Below are positions 1 to 8,446 of a stretch of DNA of 64,000 bases, piece by piece (the first letter of the stretch is position 1; each line of letters opens with the position of its first letter). The position numbers and the translations under genes were made by a program. The notes below the pieces were generated by a model, which worked only from the letters and a program-made list of their open reading frames with translations, searched no databases and was not told where the DNA came from. The stretch is from Janthinobacterium sp. SUN073 (GTDB taxonomy: Bacteria > Pseudomonadota > Gammaproteobacteria > Burkholderiales > Burkholderiaceae_D): the NCBI RefSeq assembly GCF_030397665.1, contig NZ_JAPUBT010000005.1, positions 186,001 through 250,000 of the forward strand, written 5' to 3'.

Positions 1-471
1 GTCGATGAAGTCGAAGCGGTCTTCATTGCGGCGGTCTTCGATGGCGCGGTTCTTGGCGAAGGCATCGGGGTCGAAACCGCCGCATTCGACGGCCAGCGAG
101 TGGTCGACCACCAGCTGCGTTGGCACGACAGGATTGACCAGGGCCGGGTCGCCGCCCTGGGCCGCGATGGCGTCGCGCAGGCCGGCCAGGTCGACCAGGG
201 CCGTCTGGCCCAGGATGTCATGGCAGACGACGCGGGCGGGGAACCACGGGAAATCGAGGTCGCGGCGGCGTTCGATGAACTGGCCCAGCGAAGCGTCCAG
301 GGTGGCAGGGTCGCAGCGGCGCACGAGGTTTTCCGCCAGTACGCGCGAGGTGTAGGGCAAGGTGGCATAGGCGCCTGGCTGGATCGCATCGACGGCGGCG
401 CGCGTGTCGAAGTAGTCTAGCTGGGTGCCCGGCAAGGATTTGCGGTGCAGGGTGTTCATGTTGGTACTCAT
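1..471 (-). CDS. acnD: AcnD, 2-methylcitrate dehydratase (partial, N-terminal part)
   Basis: The frame opens at an ATG at 471 and stays open to the window edge, giving the first 157 residues ([15 protein letters not shown]...). The N-terminal aconitase-like sequence and the position right after prpC identify the Fe/S aconitase-family enzyme AcnD. With PrpF this family dehydrates 2-methylcitrate in propionate breakdown. The start overlaps the prpC stop (TAATG), so translation is probably coupled. The Fe-S cysteines and the rest of the enzyme lie outside the window. Generic aconitase A is the only real alternative, and the prp context argues against it. Confidence 0.88.
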   Translation of the reverse strand, partial: MSTNMNTLHRKSLPGTQLDYFDTRAAVDAIQPGAYATLPYTSRVLAENLVRRCDPATLDASLGQFIERRRDLDFPWFPARVVCHDILGQTALVDLAGLRDAIAAQGGDPALVNPVVPTQLVVDHSLAVECGGFDPDAFAKNRAIEDRRNEDRFDFID

Positions 472-1625
472 TATTTGCGGTCCTTGATCGGGACGAATTC
501 CAGGTCTTCCGGACCCACGTAATTGGCGCTCGGGCGGATGATCTTGTTGTCGATGCGCTGTTCGATGATGTGGGCGGCCCAGCCCGAGGTGCGCGAGATG
601 ACGAACAGCGGCGTAAACATCGCCGTCGGCACGCCCATCATGTGGTACGACACGGCCGAGAACCAGTCCAGGTTCGGGAACATGTTCTTGATTTCCCACA
701 TGACCGATTCCAGGCGCTCGGCGATATCGAACATTTTCGTGGAACCGGCTTCCTGCGACAGCGAACGGGCCACTTCCTTGATGACTTTATTGCGCGGGTC
801 CGAAATCGTGTAGACGGGGTGGCCGAAGCCGATCACCACTTCCTTGTTGGCCACGCGCTCGCGGATGTCCGCTTCCGCTTCGTCGGCGTTGTCGTAACGC
901 TTCTGGATGTCCAGCGCCACTTCGTTCGCGCCGCCGTGTTTCGGGCCGCGCAGCGCGCCGATGGCGCCCGTGATGGCCGAATGGATGTCGGAACCCGTGC
1001 CGGCGATGACGCGGCTGGTGAAGGTCGAGGCATTGAATTCGTGTTCCGCGTACAGGATCAGCGAGGTGTGCATGGCTTTTTCCCACGATGCCGACGGTTT
1101 TTCGCCATGCAGCAGGTGCAGGAAGTGGCCGCCGATCGAGTCGTCGTCCGTTTCCACTTCGATGCGCTTGCCGTTATGGCTGTAGTGGTACCAGTACAGC
1201 AGCATGGAGCCGAATGACGCCATCAGGCGGTCGGCGATGTCGCGCGCGCCAGGCGCGTTATGGTCGTCTTTTTCCGGCAGGGTGCAGCCCAGCACGGACA
1301 CGCCCGTGCGCATCACGTCCATCGGGTGGGCGGCGGCCGGCAGCGCTTCCAGGGCCGACTTGACAGCCGACGGCAGGCCGCGCAGGGATTTCAGCTTGGC
1401 TTTGTAGCCTTTCAATTCGGCGGCGGTCGGCAGCTTGCCATGCACCAGCAGGTAGGCGATTTCCTCGAACTCGCAGCTGTCGGCCACGTCCAGGATGTCA
1501 TAGCCGCGATAGTGCAAATCGTTGCCGGTCTTGCCGACCGAGCACAGCGCCGTGTTGCCGGCAGTAACGCCGGACAGGGCGACGGATTTTTTAGGCTTGA
1601 AAGTAGCGACTTGCGGTGCGGTCAT
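471..1625 (-). CDS. prpC: 2-methylcitrate synthase PrpC
   Basis: This 384-residue protein has the normal length for PrpC. It condenses propionyl-CoA with oxaloacetate to 2-methylcitrate in the cytoplasm. Citrate-synthase family motifs are visible: GPKHGGANE with a catalytic histidine, [13 protein letters not shown] with the second histidine, and a C-terminal [12 protein letters not shown] segment. It is the second gene of the operon, 75 bp after prpB, and its stop overlaps the start of acnD. An ordinary citrate synthase is less likely because such enzymes are usually longer (about 430 residues) and not linked to prpB. Confidence 0.96.
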   Translation of the reverse strand: MTAPQVATFKPKKSVALSGVTAGNTALCSVGKTGNDLHYRGYDILDVADSCEFEEIAYLLVHGKLPTAAELKGYKAKLKSLRGLPSAVKSALEALPAAAHPMDVMRTGVSVLGCTLPEKDDHNAPGARDIADRLMASFGSMLLYWYHYSHNGKRIEVETDDDSIGGHFLHLLHGEKPSASWEKAMHTSLILYAEHEFNASTFTSRVIAGTGSDIHSAITGAIGALRGPKHGGANEVALDIQKRYDNADEAEADIRERVANKEVVIGFGHPVYTISDPRNKVIKEVARSLSQEAGSTKMFDIAERLESVMWEIKNMFPNLDWFSAVSYHMMGVPTAMFTPLFVISRTSGWAAHIIEQRIDNKIIRPSANYVGPEDLEFVPIKDRK

Positions 1626-1700
1626 AGTGTTCTCCAGAAGATGATTGTCAGTCCAGTGCGGCGGGCCTGGGCCTCCCAGGGCCCGCTCTTGTATAGGTGC

Positions 1701-2588
1701 TTACTTCTTTTGCGCGGCGAACAGCGCGTCAAGCTTTTGCTCGAAGTCGTGATAATTGATCGATTCATACAGCTCCATGCGCGTCTGCATGGTGTCGACG
1801 ACATTCTTTTGCGTGCCGTCGCGGCGCAGGGCGCGGTAGACATTGTCGGCCGCCTTGTTCATGGCGCGGAAAGCCGACAGCGGATACAGGGCCAGACCCA
1901 CGTGGGCGCTGCGCAATTCGTCCAGCGTGAACAGCGGCGTGGAACCAAATTCCGTGATGTTGGCCAGGATAGGCACATTGACGGCCTTGGCGAACGTGGC
2001 ATACATGTCCAGGTCTGTGATGGCTTCCGGGAAGATCATGTCGGCGCCCGCCTCGACGCAGGCGACGGCGCGTTCCAGTGCCGCTTCCAGGCCATCGACG
2101 GCCAGCGCATCGGTGCGCGCCATGATGACGAAGTTCGGGTCCGTGCGCGCATCGACGGCCGCCTTGATGCGGTCGACCATTTCTTCCTTGCTGACGATTT
2201 CCTTGCCCGGACGGTGGCCGCAGCGCTTGGCGCCCACCTGGTCTTCAATATGCAGGCCGGCAGCGCCGAACTTGATCATCGATTTCACGGTGCGCGCCAC
2301 GTTGAAGGCGGATGAACCGAAGCCCGTGTCGGCATCGACCAGCAGCGGCAGGTCGCATACGTCGGTGATGCGGCGGATATCGGTCAGCACGTCGTCCAGG
2401 CTGGAAATGCCCAGGTCGGGCAAGCCCAGCGAGCCGGCCGCGACACCGCCGCCGGACAAATAAATGGCTTTATAACCGGCGCGCTTGGCCAGCAAGGCGT
2501 GGTTGGCGTTGATGGCGCCGACGACTTGCAACGGGGATTCTTCCTGGACGGCCTTGCGGAATGCGGCACCTGCGGAGTATTGAGTCAT
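1701..2588 (-). CDS. prpB: 2-methylisocitrate lyase PrpB
   Basis: A 295-residue protein of the isocitrate lyase/PEP mutase superfamily that cleaves 2-methylisocitrate to pyruvate and succinate. The VDADTGFG metal-binding motif and the active-site loop [11 protein letters not shown] are present. It is the first gene of prpB-prpC-acnD. Upstream lie a sigma-54 type promoter (2653-2668) and an array of TTTCA half-sites (2789-2841), as expected for control by a PrpR-type activator. No prpR lies next to it in this window. Confidence 0.96.
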   Translation of the reverse strand: MTQYSAGAAFRKAVQEESPLQVVGAINANHALLAKRAGYKAIYLSGGGVAAGSLGLPDLGISSLDDVLTDIRRITDVCDLPLLVDADTGFGSSAFNVARTVKSMIKFGAAGLHIEDQVGAKRCGHRPGKEIVSKEEMVDRIKAAVDARTDPNFVIMARTDALAVDGLEAALERAVACVEAGADMIFPEAITDLDMYATFAKAVNVPILANITEFGSTPLFTLDELRSAHVGLALYPLSAFRAMNKAADNVYRALRRDGTQKNVVDTMQTRMELYESINYHDFEQKLDALFAAQKK

Positions 2589-2652
2589 GTGTTCACCTTA
2601 TGGGTTTCGGACGGTCCCGAATGTTTCACGGAGTGGCTATGAGCATCAGTAT

Positions 2653-2668
2653 TGCAAATGCCGTGCCA
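2653..2668 (-). promoter_or_regulatory. Sigma-54 promoter of the prp operon
   Basis: Read on the minus strand this is TGGCACGGCATTTGCA, an essentially perfect -24/-12 element (TGGCAC, five bases, TTGC). It lies about 65-80 bp upstream of the prpB start and points towards it. Use of sigma-54 fits PrpR-type enhancer-binding regulators of propionate catabolism; that link is inference. Confidence 0.8.
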
Positions 2669-2788
2669 GCACCGCTCACCGGCCCGGAAAATGCGTCACG
2701 CACAGTGAAAATCAGGGGAAACGGCCACGCAACGGCGCTGCACGCGCTGTCACGCACGGGAACAGCGATGTCACAATGCATGACAATG

Positions 2789-2841
2789 ATGTTTCAAATA
2801 TGTTTCAATCATTCCATTTGAAACATTGAAACATGAAACAT
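2789..2841. promoter_or_regulatory. Iterated TTTCA/TGAAA operator array upstream of prpB
   Basis: Two nested perfect inverted repeats are present: ATGTTTCAAAT (2789-2799) with ATTTGAAACAT (2816-2826), and ATGTTTCAAT (2800-2809) with ATTGAAACAT (2825-2834). A fifth half-site, ATGAAACAT, lies at 2833-2841. The array sits about 120-190 bp upstream of the sigma-54 promoter, a normal distance for an enhancer. It is probably the binding site of the prp activator. Confidence 0.7.
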
Positions 2842-2891
2842 GCCAGACTGCCACCGGGCGGAACTCCGGACGGGACGGCGGGCGCGCACAT

Positions 2892-2918
2892 AAAAAAACA
2901 GCCGGCGGGCGCCGGCTG
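2892..2918 (-). terminator. Rho-independent terminator
   Basis: An 8-bp stem, CAGCCGGC (2899-2906) with GCCGGCTG (2911-2918), is followed on the minus strand by seven Ts. It lies just downstream of the small gene at 2951-3199 and should end its transcript. Confidence 0.85.
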
Positions 2919-2950
2919 CAGGTTTGCTGGAAATGCTGGAAATGCTGAAA

Positions 2951-3199
2951 CTAAGCCAGCCGCACCAGCGGATTGGCGATGATGTTGTCGATCTGGCGCA
3001 CGGCCTCTTCGCAGGCGGCGGCAATGGCGCCATCCTCGTCGTCGCGCACGAACTGCATGGTCGAGCCTTCGAATACTTCCAGGCCTTCCGCAGTGGCGCG
3101 TTCGATGTCGCAGCTGGCCGACCATTTGCCATCGGTGGTGGGCACGGCCAGGGGAACGATTTCCCAGCCTTTGTAGTGAATTTTAGAACTGTTATCCAT
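2951..3199 (-). CDS. Small hypothetical protein (82 aa)
   Basis: The start chosen is the ATG at 3199, because AAGGAGG stands just before it on the minus strand. The product begins MDNSSKIHYKGWEIVPL and ends in a helix with EEAVRQIDNII. No family is recognised, and there is no signal peptide or membrane segment. It resembles the next small protein upstream (3324-3560): both have an N-terminal Y(K/R)G(W/F)-I strand, a central DxxW/DLW segment and a C-terminal acidic helix ending in DN-hydrophobic. A terminator follows it. Confidence 0.75.
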   Translation of the reverse strand: MDNSSKIHYKGWEIVPLAVPTTDGKWSASCDIERATAEGLEVFEGSTMQFVRDDEDGAIAAACEEAVRQIDNIIANPLVRLA

Positions 3200-3323
3200 G
3201 GGGTGCCTCCTTGGTGACTGACTCAATAGTGGAAATCGTAGCATGAAGCGCGACCGCTAGCGACGTGTTTCACGCGCCAGCGGGCGGTCAGGCTGACTTT
3301 CAGGCTAAACGATTTACGCTGGC

Positions 3324-3560
3324 TCAAGGACGCAGCAGATTATCCACTTCCGTCCTGGCCACTTCTATCCCGGCCGTGCAAGCCGTTTCAGGTGCCGCGT
3401 AGCCGCCCAGGGTGCGGCTGCGCGTGATCGCTTGCGCCGCACTCTCGCCCTCGCGCTGCAGGCGGTAGGTAAAATCCCATAAATCGTCGTTGTCCTTTTG
3501 CGGGGTCACCGAAATCGTAAAACCGCGGTATTGTTCGCTGCGTGCAGTGATATCGTTCAT
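3324..3560 (-). CDS. Small hypothetical protein (78 aa)
   Basis: The start at 3560 has a strong AAGGAGG Shine-Dalgarno seven bases upstream. The sequence begins MNDITARSEQYRGFTISV and ends EVARTEVDNLLRP. It appears to be a diverged tandem paralogue of the 2951-3199 protein, since the same motif order can be aligned by eye. No domain is recognised and the composition is that of a soluble cytoplasmic protein. The function is unknown. Confidence 0.7.
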   Translation of the reverse strand: MNDITARSEQYRGFTISVTPQKDNDDLWDFTYRLQREGESAAQAITRSRTLGGYAAPETACTAGIEVARTEVDNLLRP

Positions 3561-3727
3561 GAATTCCTCCTTGTAAGAATGAGGTTACCATGCTGCAAGC
3601 GCCAGGGTGCGCACGACTGCCGCGCACTCCTTATCTGTTTTTCGCATGCCAAAGGTCAATTCTCACCATTTTTTTAGCGTACTCTGGCGATATAATGTCC
3701 TTCCCTGTCCGCCCCCTTGCCGCCGTG

Positions 3728-4585
3728 ATGACCCCACAAATCCAAGCTTTCTTCGATCCCGCCACCGCCACCGTCACGTATGTTGTGTACGAGGCCGATG
3801 GCCAGGACTGCGCCATCATCGATTCCGTGCTCGACTACGACCCGAAAGCGGGCCGCACCTCGACCACCTCGGCCGACAAGGTGATCGCCTTCGTGCGCGA
3901 ACACGGCTTGCAGTGCCGCTGGCTGCTGGAAACCCACGCGCATGCCGATCATCTTTCCGCCGCGCCCTACCTGCAACAGCAGCTGGGCGGCGACGTGGCC
4001 ATCGGCGCGGCCATCCAGACAGTGCAGCAGGCGTTCGCCGCCGTCTACCACCAGGATGACGCCAGGGCCGACGGCTCGCAGTTCGACCAGCTGTTCGCGC
4101 CCGACCAGGTGTTTCATATTGGCAAATTGGAAGTGCGCGCGCTGCACGTGCCCGGCCACACGCCGGCCGACCTCGCTTACCAGATCGGCGACGCCGTCTT
4201 CGTCGGCGACACCCTGTTCATGCCGGACGTGGGTTCGGCCCGCTGCGACTTTCCAGGCGGCTCCGCGTCCCTGCTGTACCGCTCCGTGCAGCGCCTGTTG
4301 GCGCTGCCGCCGCAAACGCGGCTGTTCATGTGCCACGACTATCCACCGAACGGCCGCGCGCCGCGCTGGGAAGTGACGGTGGCCGAACAGCGCGCCGGCA
4401 ACATCCACTTGCGCGACGGCATCACGGAAGAACAATTCGTGGCCATGCGCACGGGCCGCGACGCCACCTTGGACATGCCGACATTGATCCTGCCCGCCAT
4501 CCAGGTCAACATCAACGCGGGCAAGCTGCCCGAGCCGGAAGACAACGGCGTGCGCTACCTCAAAATACCGCTGAACGCGATCTGA
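3728..4585 (+). CDS. MBL-fold metallo-hydrolase, persulfide dioxygenase/glyoxalase II-like
   Basis: The metallo-beta-lactamase metal ligands are visible: THAHADH (T-H-x-H-x-D-H), HVPGHTPAD, VGDTLFMPD and CHDY. The family contains sulfur dioxygenases (ETHE1/Blh-like) and glyoxalase II-like thioesterases; the FMPDVGSARCDFPGG segment favours the ETHE1/Blh group. The protein is about 285 residues. Two ATGs, 3695 and 3728, are possible. The first is overlapped by a TATAAT hexamer at 3691-3696 that looks like a -10 box, so 3728 is preferred. It is a monocistronic gene with no rhodanese or ArsR neighbour. Confidence 0.88.
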   Translation: MTPQIQAFFDPATATVTYVVYEADGQDCAIIDSVLDYDPKAGRTSTTSADKVIAFVREHGLQCRWLLETHAHADHLSAAPYLQQQLGGDVAIGAAIQTVQQAFAAVYHQDDARADGSQFDQLFAPDQVFHIGKLEVRALHVPGHTPADLAYQIGDAVFVGDTLFMPDVGSARCDFPGGSASLLYRSVQRLLALPPQTRLFMCHDYPPNGRAPRWEVTVAEQRAGNIHLRDGITEEQFVAMRTGRDATLDMPTLILPAIQVNINAGKLPEPEDNGVRYLKIPLNAI

Positions 4586-4645
4586 TTGCCTGGGGCACTC
4601 CCCGCCTACCGAACGTCCTTTCTTGACACCACGCAAGTTCCACCT

Positions 4646-4676
4646 CAGGCAATCCGCATACAGTGCAGATTGCCTG
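4646..4676. repeat. Inverted repeat upstream of tle3
   Basis: CAGGCAATC (4646-4654) and GATTGCCTG (4668-4676) form a perfect 9-bp inverted repeat with a 13-base spacer. The right arm is also directly repeated at 4584 (GATTGCCTGGG). It could be an operator or a weak terminator between the hydrolase and tle3. Confidence 0.45.
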
Positions 4677-4729
4677 GGCTTGCTTGGGCGCAGCTGTTTT
4701 TCCTTCCCCATCCTGGATGGAGCGCCCGC

Positions 4730-6865
4730 ATGTCGCCCGACCCTACGCTCGATACCAATTGCATCCTGCTCGCCGAAGCCGAAGGCACGACCTTGTTCAG
4801 CCATGCGCTGCTCAAGGCCGTCACGCGATTGCCGCGTCCCGGCATCATCATCTTTGTGCACGGCGTCAATTCCGACGGTGAATGGTATGAGCAAGCGGAA
4901 CAAGGCCTGTGCGAAGGCCTGAATGCCCGCCTGAAACGCCGCGATGAGGACCTGGCGATACCTGGCCCGGCCGCCGGGCAGATGCAGGCTGCCACTTACA
5001 CACGCGAATTGACGAATGACGGTTTCCTCAATCCCAAGCGCAATGCCACCACCTTCCTGCAAGCGGACGATGCCAATTCGCCCGTGATCCGCTTCCGCTG
5101 GGGCTACAAGGCCAACGGCGAGGAATTGCAGGCATTCGGCGACGGCATCTATCTCAACGAAAAGAATTACTGGGGCGGCGGACCGTTCGCCAACGGCTGC
5201 AGCGCCCTGCCTGATCTGTGGGGCCAGGGCTTGTCGGAGGAACTGTTCCTGTGGATGCATATCCAGCACATGAACCCGACGAATGACCGGCAAGTGTATG
5301 CCTGCCCGCCGCGCCCGTATTTCGTGTTTGCCGCGTGGCGCCTGGCGCGTCTCGTACAGTCGATCAGGGCGTGCCAGCACGACGCACCCGTCACCATCGT
5401 CTGCCATAGCCAGGGCAATATGGTGGCCATGGCGGCCGCCTTTCTCGGTGAAACGCTGGGCGCTTCCGCCGTGGCCGACAGTTATGTGCTGTGCAACCCG
5501 CCCTACAGTCTGCTCGACAGTAATTTCACGGAAAACTGGGTCAGCGGCCATCTGAAGGATGAGCATGGCAATACGGGCCGGCAAAAGTACGCAGCCCGCA
5601 CGCAAACCTTGAAAGCGTTTTTCAACATCCTGCGCACACGCTCGGCCATGCAGCAGGATGCCGCCTTTGTCGACGAGTGCAGCGCCAATCGCAAGCCTGA
5701 ACGCAAGGACAGCTACACGGCCGCGTTCGACCGCGCAGACTACGGCTTGCATGGCTCTACCTATGGCAGGGTCACCCTGTATTTCAATCCGCACGACCAG
5801 GTGATTTCGGCCACCCCCGTGCAGGGCATAGGCTGGCGCGGCATGTCGGCGCAGGAAATTGCCGATACGGGTGGCGAAGGCGTCTTCACGCAGCGCGTGT
5901 TTGCGCAAAACCACCTTGTCGGCCAGGAAAATGAAAAGGACTACGATATCTGGCAGCGCCATGGCCAGCCTTTGACGCCGGACAGCCTTGATTTCTGGCA
6001 CCCGCGTTCGCTGGTCGCCGAGTACTCGATCGAAAAGGGCATGCGGGCCAGCAAAGGCATCGGGCGCAAGATACTGACCTTTTTGTTCGCACCCATCGTC
6101 ATCATTCTCGCCAAGACTGCCGGCACGCGCATCAACGCCCTGCCGCCCAAGTCCTGGCGGCTGCCAATGAAGGCGCCCAAGCTGCCCGAGGCATTCCTGC
6201 CGCACTCGAAGCGCTTTGCCGACATCAGCGATCAGTTTGACGAAGGCTGCGATGCCCCGGCCGACTCCCTGCACAAGGAGCGCGCCACCGAAGCCGATGG
6301 CGCGTATGCGCCCTACCGTTCCCAGGGCAAGGGCGATGCGCAAACCGAGGCGGCGCTGCGCTACGAACAGAATGGCATGCTGCGCATGCAGGCCAGGCGC
6401 GACGGCTGGGTCGAAAAAGGCAAGCCTGTGACGGCGGTGGACAAGCCGGAGGAGGCTAGCAAGGAATTCAATGTCTGGCGCAAGCAGGAAATCCAGAGCT
6501 ACCTGGCCGCCAACATCGACACCCACGCCACCGATCACTCGACCATCATGACCAACCCCGAGCATGCGCAAAAGGCACTGGCGTATGACGTGGCGGTGGG
6601 GGTGTGCACGATCAGGCAGGAGGCGTTGCGCAAGTTACGGGTTGCGGCGGATTGGAGGTTGTTAGAGCCTCTCAATGCCACCGATGATAGCGCCGAATTT
6701 TTTGAGTATTACGACAGCGGAGAATTCAAAAAAGCATCTTTATACAAATGGGCTAACGCCAAAGACAGCCCTGCCAGAAAACCAAAAAGCATCGTTGACG
6801 AGCGCCAGAACGCCAAGCCTGCCGACCCTTCCACCAACTTTGCGCTGAGGACTGACGGTGCGTAA
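4730..6865 (+). CDS. tle3: Tle3-family type VI secretion lipase effector
   Basis: An alpha/beta-hydrolase of 711 residues. The ATG at 4730 is chosen because GGAG lies seven bases upstream. The N-terminal region has FVHGVNSDGEWYEQAEQG, the oxyanion-hole strand of the family. The nucleophile elbow VCHSQGNMVAM carries the putative catalytic serine (xHSxG), followed by FNPHDQVISATPVQGIGWRG. This layout matches DUF3274/Tle3 phospholipase effectors delivered by type VI secretion against periplasmic membranes. Its stop overlaps the start of a Tla3-like gene, the known partner. No VgrG, PAAR or recognisable Tli3 immunity gene adjoins it. The family call is good; the activity is inferred. Confidence 0.82.
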   Translation: MSPDPTLDTNCILLAEAEGTTLFSHALLKAVTRLPRPGIIIFVHGVNSDGEWYEQAEQGLCEGLNARLKRRDEDLAIPGPAAGQMQAATYTRELTNDGFLNPKRNATTFLQADDANSPVIRFRWGYKANGEELQAFGDGIYLNEKNYWGGGPFANGCSALPDLWGQGLSEELFLWMHIQHMNPTNDRQVYACPPRPYFVFAAWRLARLVQSIRACQHDAPVTIVCHSQGNMVAMAAAFLGETLGASAVADSYVLCNPPYSLLDSNFTENWVSGHLKDEHGNTGRQKYAARTQTLKAFFNILRTRSAMQQDAAFVDECSANRKPERKDSYTAAFDRADYGLHGSTYGRVTLYFNPHDQVISATPVQGIGWRGMSAQEIADTGGEGVFTQRVFAQNHLVGQENEKDYDIWQRHGQPLTPDSLDFWHPRSLVAEYSIEKGMRASKGIGRKILTFLFAPIVIILAKTAGTRINALPPKSWRLPMKAPKLPEAFLPHSKRFADISDQFDEGCDAPADSLHKERATEADGAYAPYRSQGKGDAQTEAALRYEQNGMLRMQARRDGWVEKGKPVTAVDKPEEASKEFNVWRKQEIQSYLAANIDTHATDHSTIMTNPEHAQKALAYDVAVGVCTIRQEALRKLRVAADWRLLEPLNATDDSAEFFEYYDSGEFKKASLYKWANAKDSPARKPKSIVDERQNAKPADPSTNFALRTDGA

Positions 6866-8324
6866 ATTCGTTGCCACGCCGCGCCAGCGATTGGCCTGGG
6901 CGCTCGCCGCATCTTTCATAGTCATTTGCCTTGCGCTCTGGCTCAACTGGCCAAGCTATGCAGGTCACCAGACTATCCATTCACCTGGAGAACTCATGAA
7001 ACAGTTCCTTGCACTGCCCATGCTCGCCGCTTTCTCCCTATTTGCGCTATTGACAGCCTGCGCCGTGCAACCTGCGCAGAAAGAAGACGATCTCCCAAGA
7101 AACACTGCCCATGCTCCCTTCCGGGCACAAGTGGTGGGCCTGCAGTGGCTCAATCCGCTGCAGCGGCTCGACTATCCGACCGAGTGGCAGCTGCTATGGA
7201 CGTTGGGATTGGCCAAGCCCAACGAAAATGACGATATGGTCAGGACGGATCCCAGGGGTTTCAGCACCTTGCGGGCCGTCGCCCCCATTGCCCACGATCT
7301 CGATGGCACGGAAACGTTCAAGGGCTATCACTATAAATATGTACGAAAATTAACCAGCCTATTTCATGACATTTACTACTCCAGCCCCACCTACTTTTAT
7401 CGGGTCTATCCCAAGGATCAAAAACAGAACTGGCGCGAACTGGCAGGCATCCGCGTCGAATATGCCCTGCCTGCGGGTAAGTTGGACTCAGAAGAGGCAA
7501 AAAACACTACACGCGAACGCATCATCGATACCTTCAACATCGGCAATGGCAACTTCCCCACCCTCTGGACCCGCGCCACCCCACCCGACGTGCGCATCAC
7601 CCTGGGCGGCAACAACGCGGGCTTCGTCTCCCTGCAAGCCGCGCTGGCCTACCTGGAAGCACATCCGAAGGAAACCGTATGGGTCATGAACTGGGATGCG
7701 CCGAGCCGGCCGAAAACCATGCAGATCAATGAAAACCTGGTGCTGCTGGTGCTGGCCGGCCCTGATTACAAGACGGAGCGCGCGGAGCTGGCGTGGATAG
7801 GCTACCCGGCCACGAAAAATGTGGCGGACTTTGAACTGGCCAAGGACCAGCCGCCGCGCGCCGTGCAGGCGTGGCAGGCCGTATTTGCCGAAGCGGCGCG
7901 CCAGGGCGGCAAGACGGAAACCGATATTGGCTACGTCATCCACGACGCGAGCAAGACCTTGCCCACGTCCTCCGACCGGCTGGGCCAGCTGGCGCAGGCG
8001 CTGACCCTGGAGGTGCCGGACTTCGACTTCCTGCCGCAGACTTTCAATACACCGGCCCTGCTGGGCGAAATGGGCGCCGGCACGGCGCTGACCAATGTCG
8101 CCCTGGCCATCGCCCATGCGAACCACGTCGGCAAGAGCGTGCTGGTGGCGGGCACCAGCGATCCTGCCAGCGTCACGGGCGTGCTGGTGTCGCCGCCGGC
8201 CACGGTGCGCCCCATCAATCACGACCAGCCGTGGTTCCGCGCGCGCGGCGAAAACCATGCGTATCTGCCGTGGTGGGGCATCCGCCACGACGCGACGAAC
8301 GATATGCAGGGCTACTCAGATTGA
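6858..8324 (+). CDS. tla3: Tla3-like adapter protein of the Tle3 effector (DUF2875 type)
   Basis: In Pseudomonas, Tla3 (DUF2875) helps load Tle3 onto its VgrG. The 488-residue frame starts with a GTG at 6858 and overlaps tle3 by 8 bp. It encodes a membrane segment at residues about 12-28 and then, after Met47, a second hydrophobic stretch ending LLTAC, a typical lipobox. A start at Met47 (ATG 6996) has GGAGAACTC upstream and would give a 442-residue lipoprotein. Both starts are plausible. The body (EYALPAGKLDS..., ITLGGNNAGFVSLQAAL) has no catalytic motif I recognise. An immunity role is a possible alternative. Confidence 0.72.
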   Translation: MRKFVATPRQRLAWALAASFIVICLALWLNWPSYAGHQTIHSPGELMKQFLALPMLAAFSLFALLTACAVQPAQKEDDLPRNTAHAPFRAQVVGLQWLNPLQRLDYPTEWQLLWTLGLAKPNENDDMVRTDPRGFSTLRAVAPIAHDLDGTETFKGYHYKYVRKLTSLFHDIYYSSPTYFYRVYPKDQKQNWRELAGIRVEYALPAGKLDSEEAKNTTRERIIDTFNIGNGNFPTLWTRATPPDVRITLGGNNAGFVSLQAALAYLEAHPKETVWVMNWDAPSRPKTMQINENLVLLVLAGPDYKTERAELAWIGYPATKNVADFELAKDQPPRAVQAWQAVFAEAARQGGKTETDIGYVIHDASKTLPTSSDRLGQLAQALTLEVPDFDFLPQTFNTPALLGEMGAGTALTNVALAIAHANHVGKSVLVAGTSDPASVTGVLVSPPATVRPINHDQPWFRARGENHAYLPWWGIRHDATNDMQGYSD

Positions 8325-8446
8325 AGTCCGAAGGCAACGCTCCTCACATGGCGTCAAACGCAATAACACAATGCAAATGATGCGTCTTCCGCCATGCCAT
8401 ATCCCTCAGTACCATGTGGTGACCCTATTCGAGGATCAGCCACGCC

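Noticed and set aside
3674..6571. A 965-codon open minus-strand frame
   Set aside because: It lies wholly opposite the MBL hydrolase and tle3 genes, is rich in Arg, Ala, Gly and His, has no domain, and is the usual antisense shadow of high-GC coding DNA.
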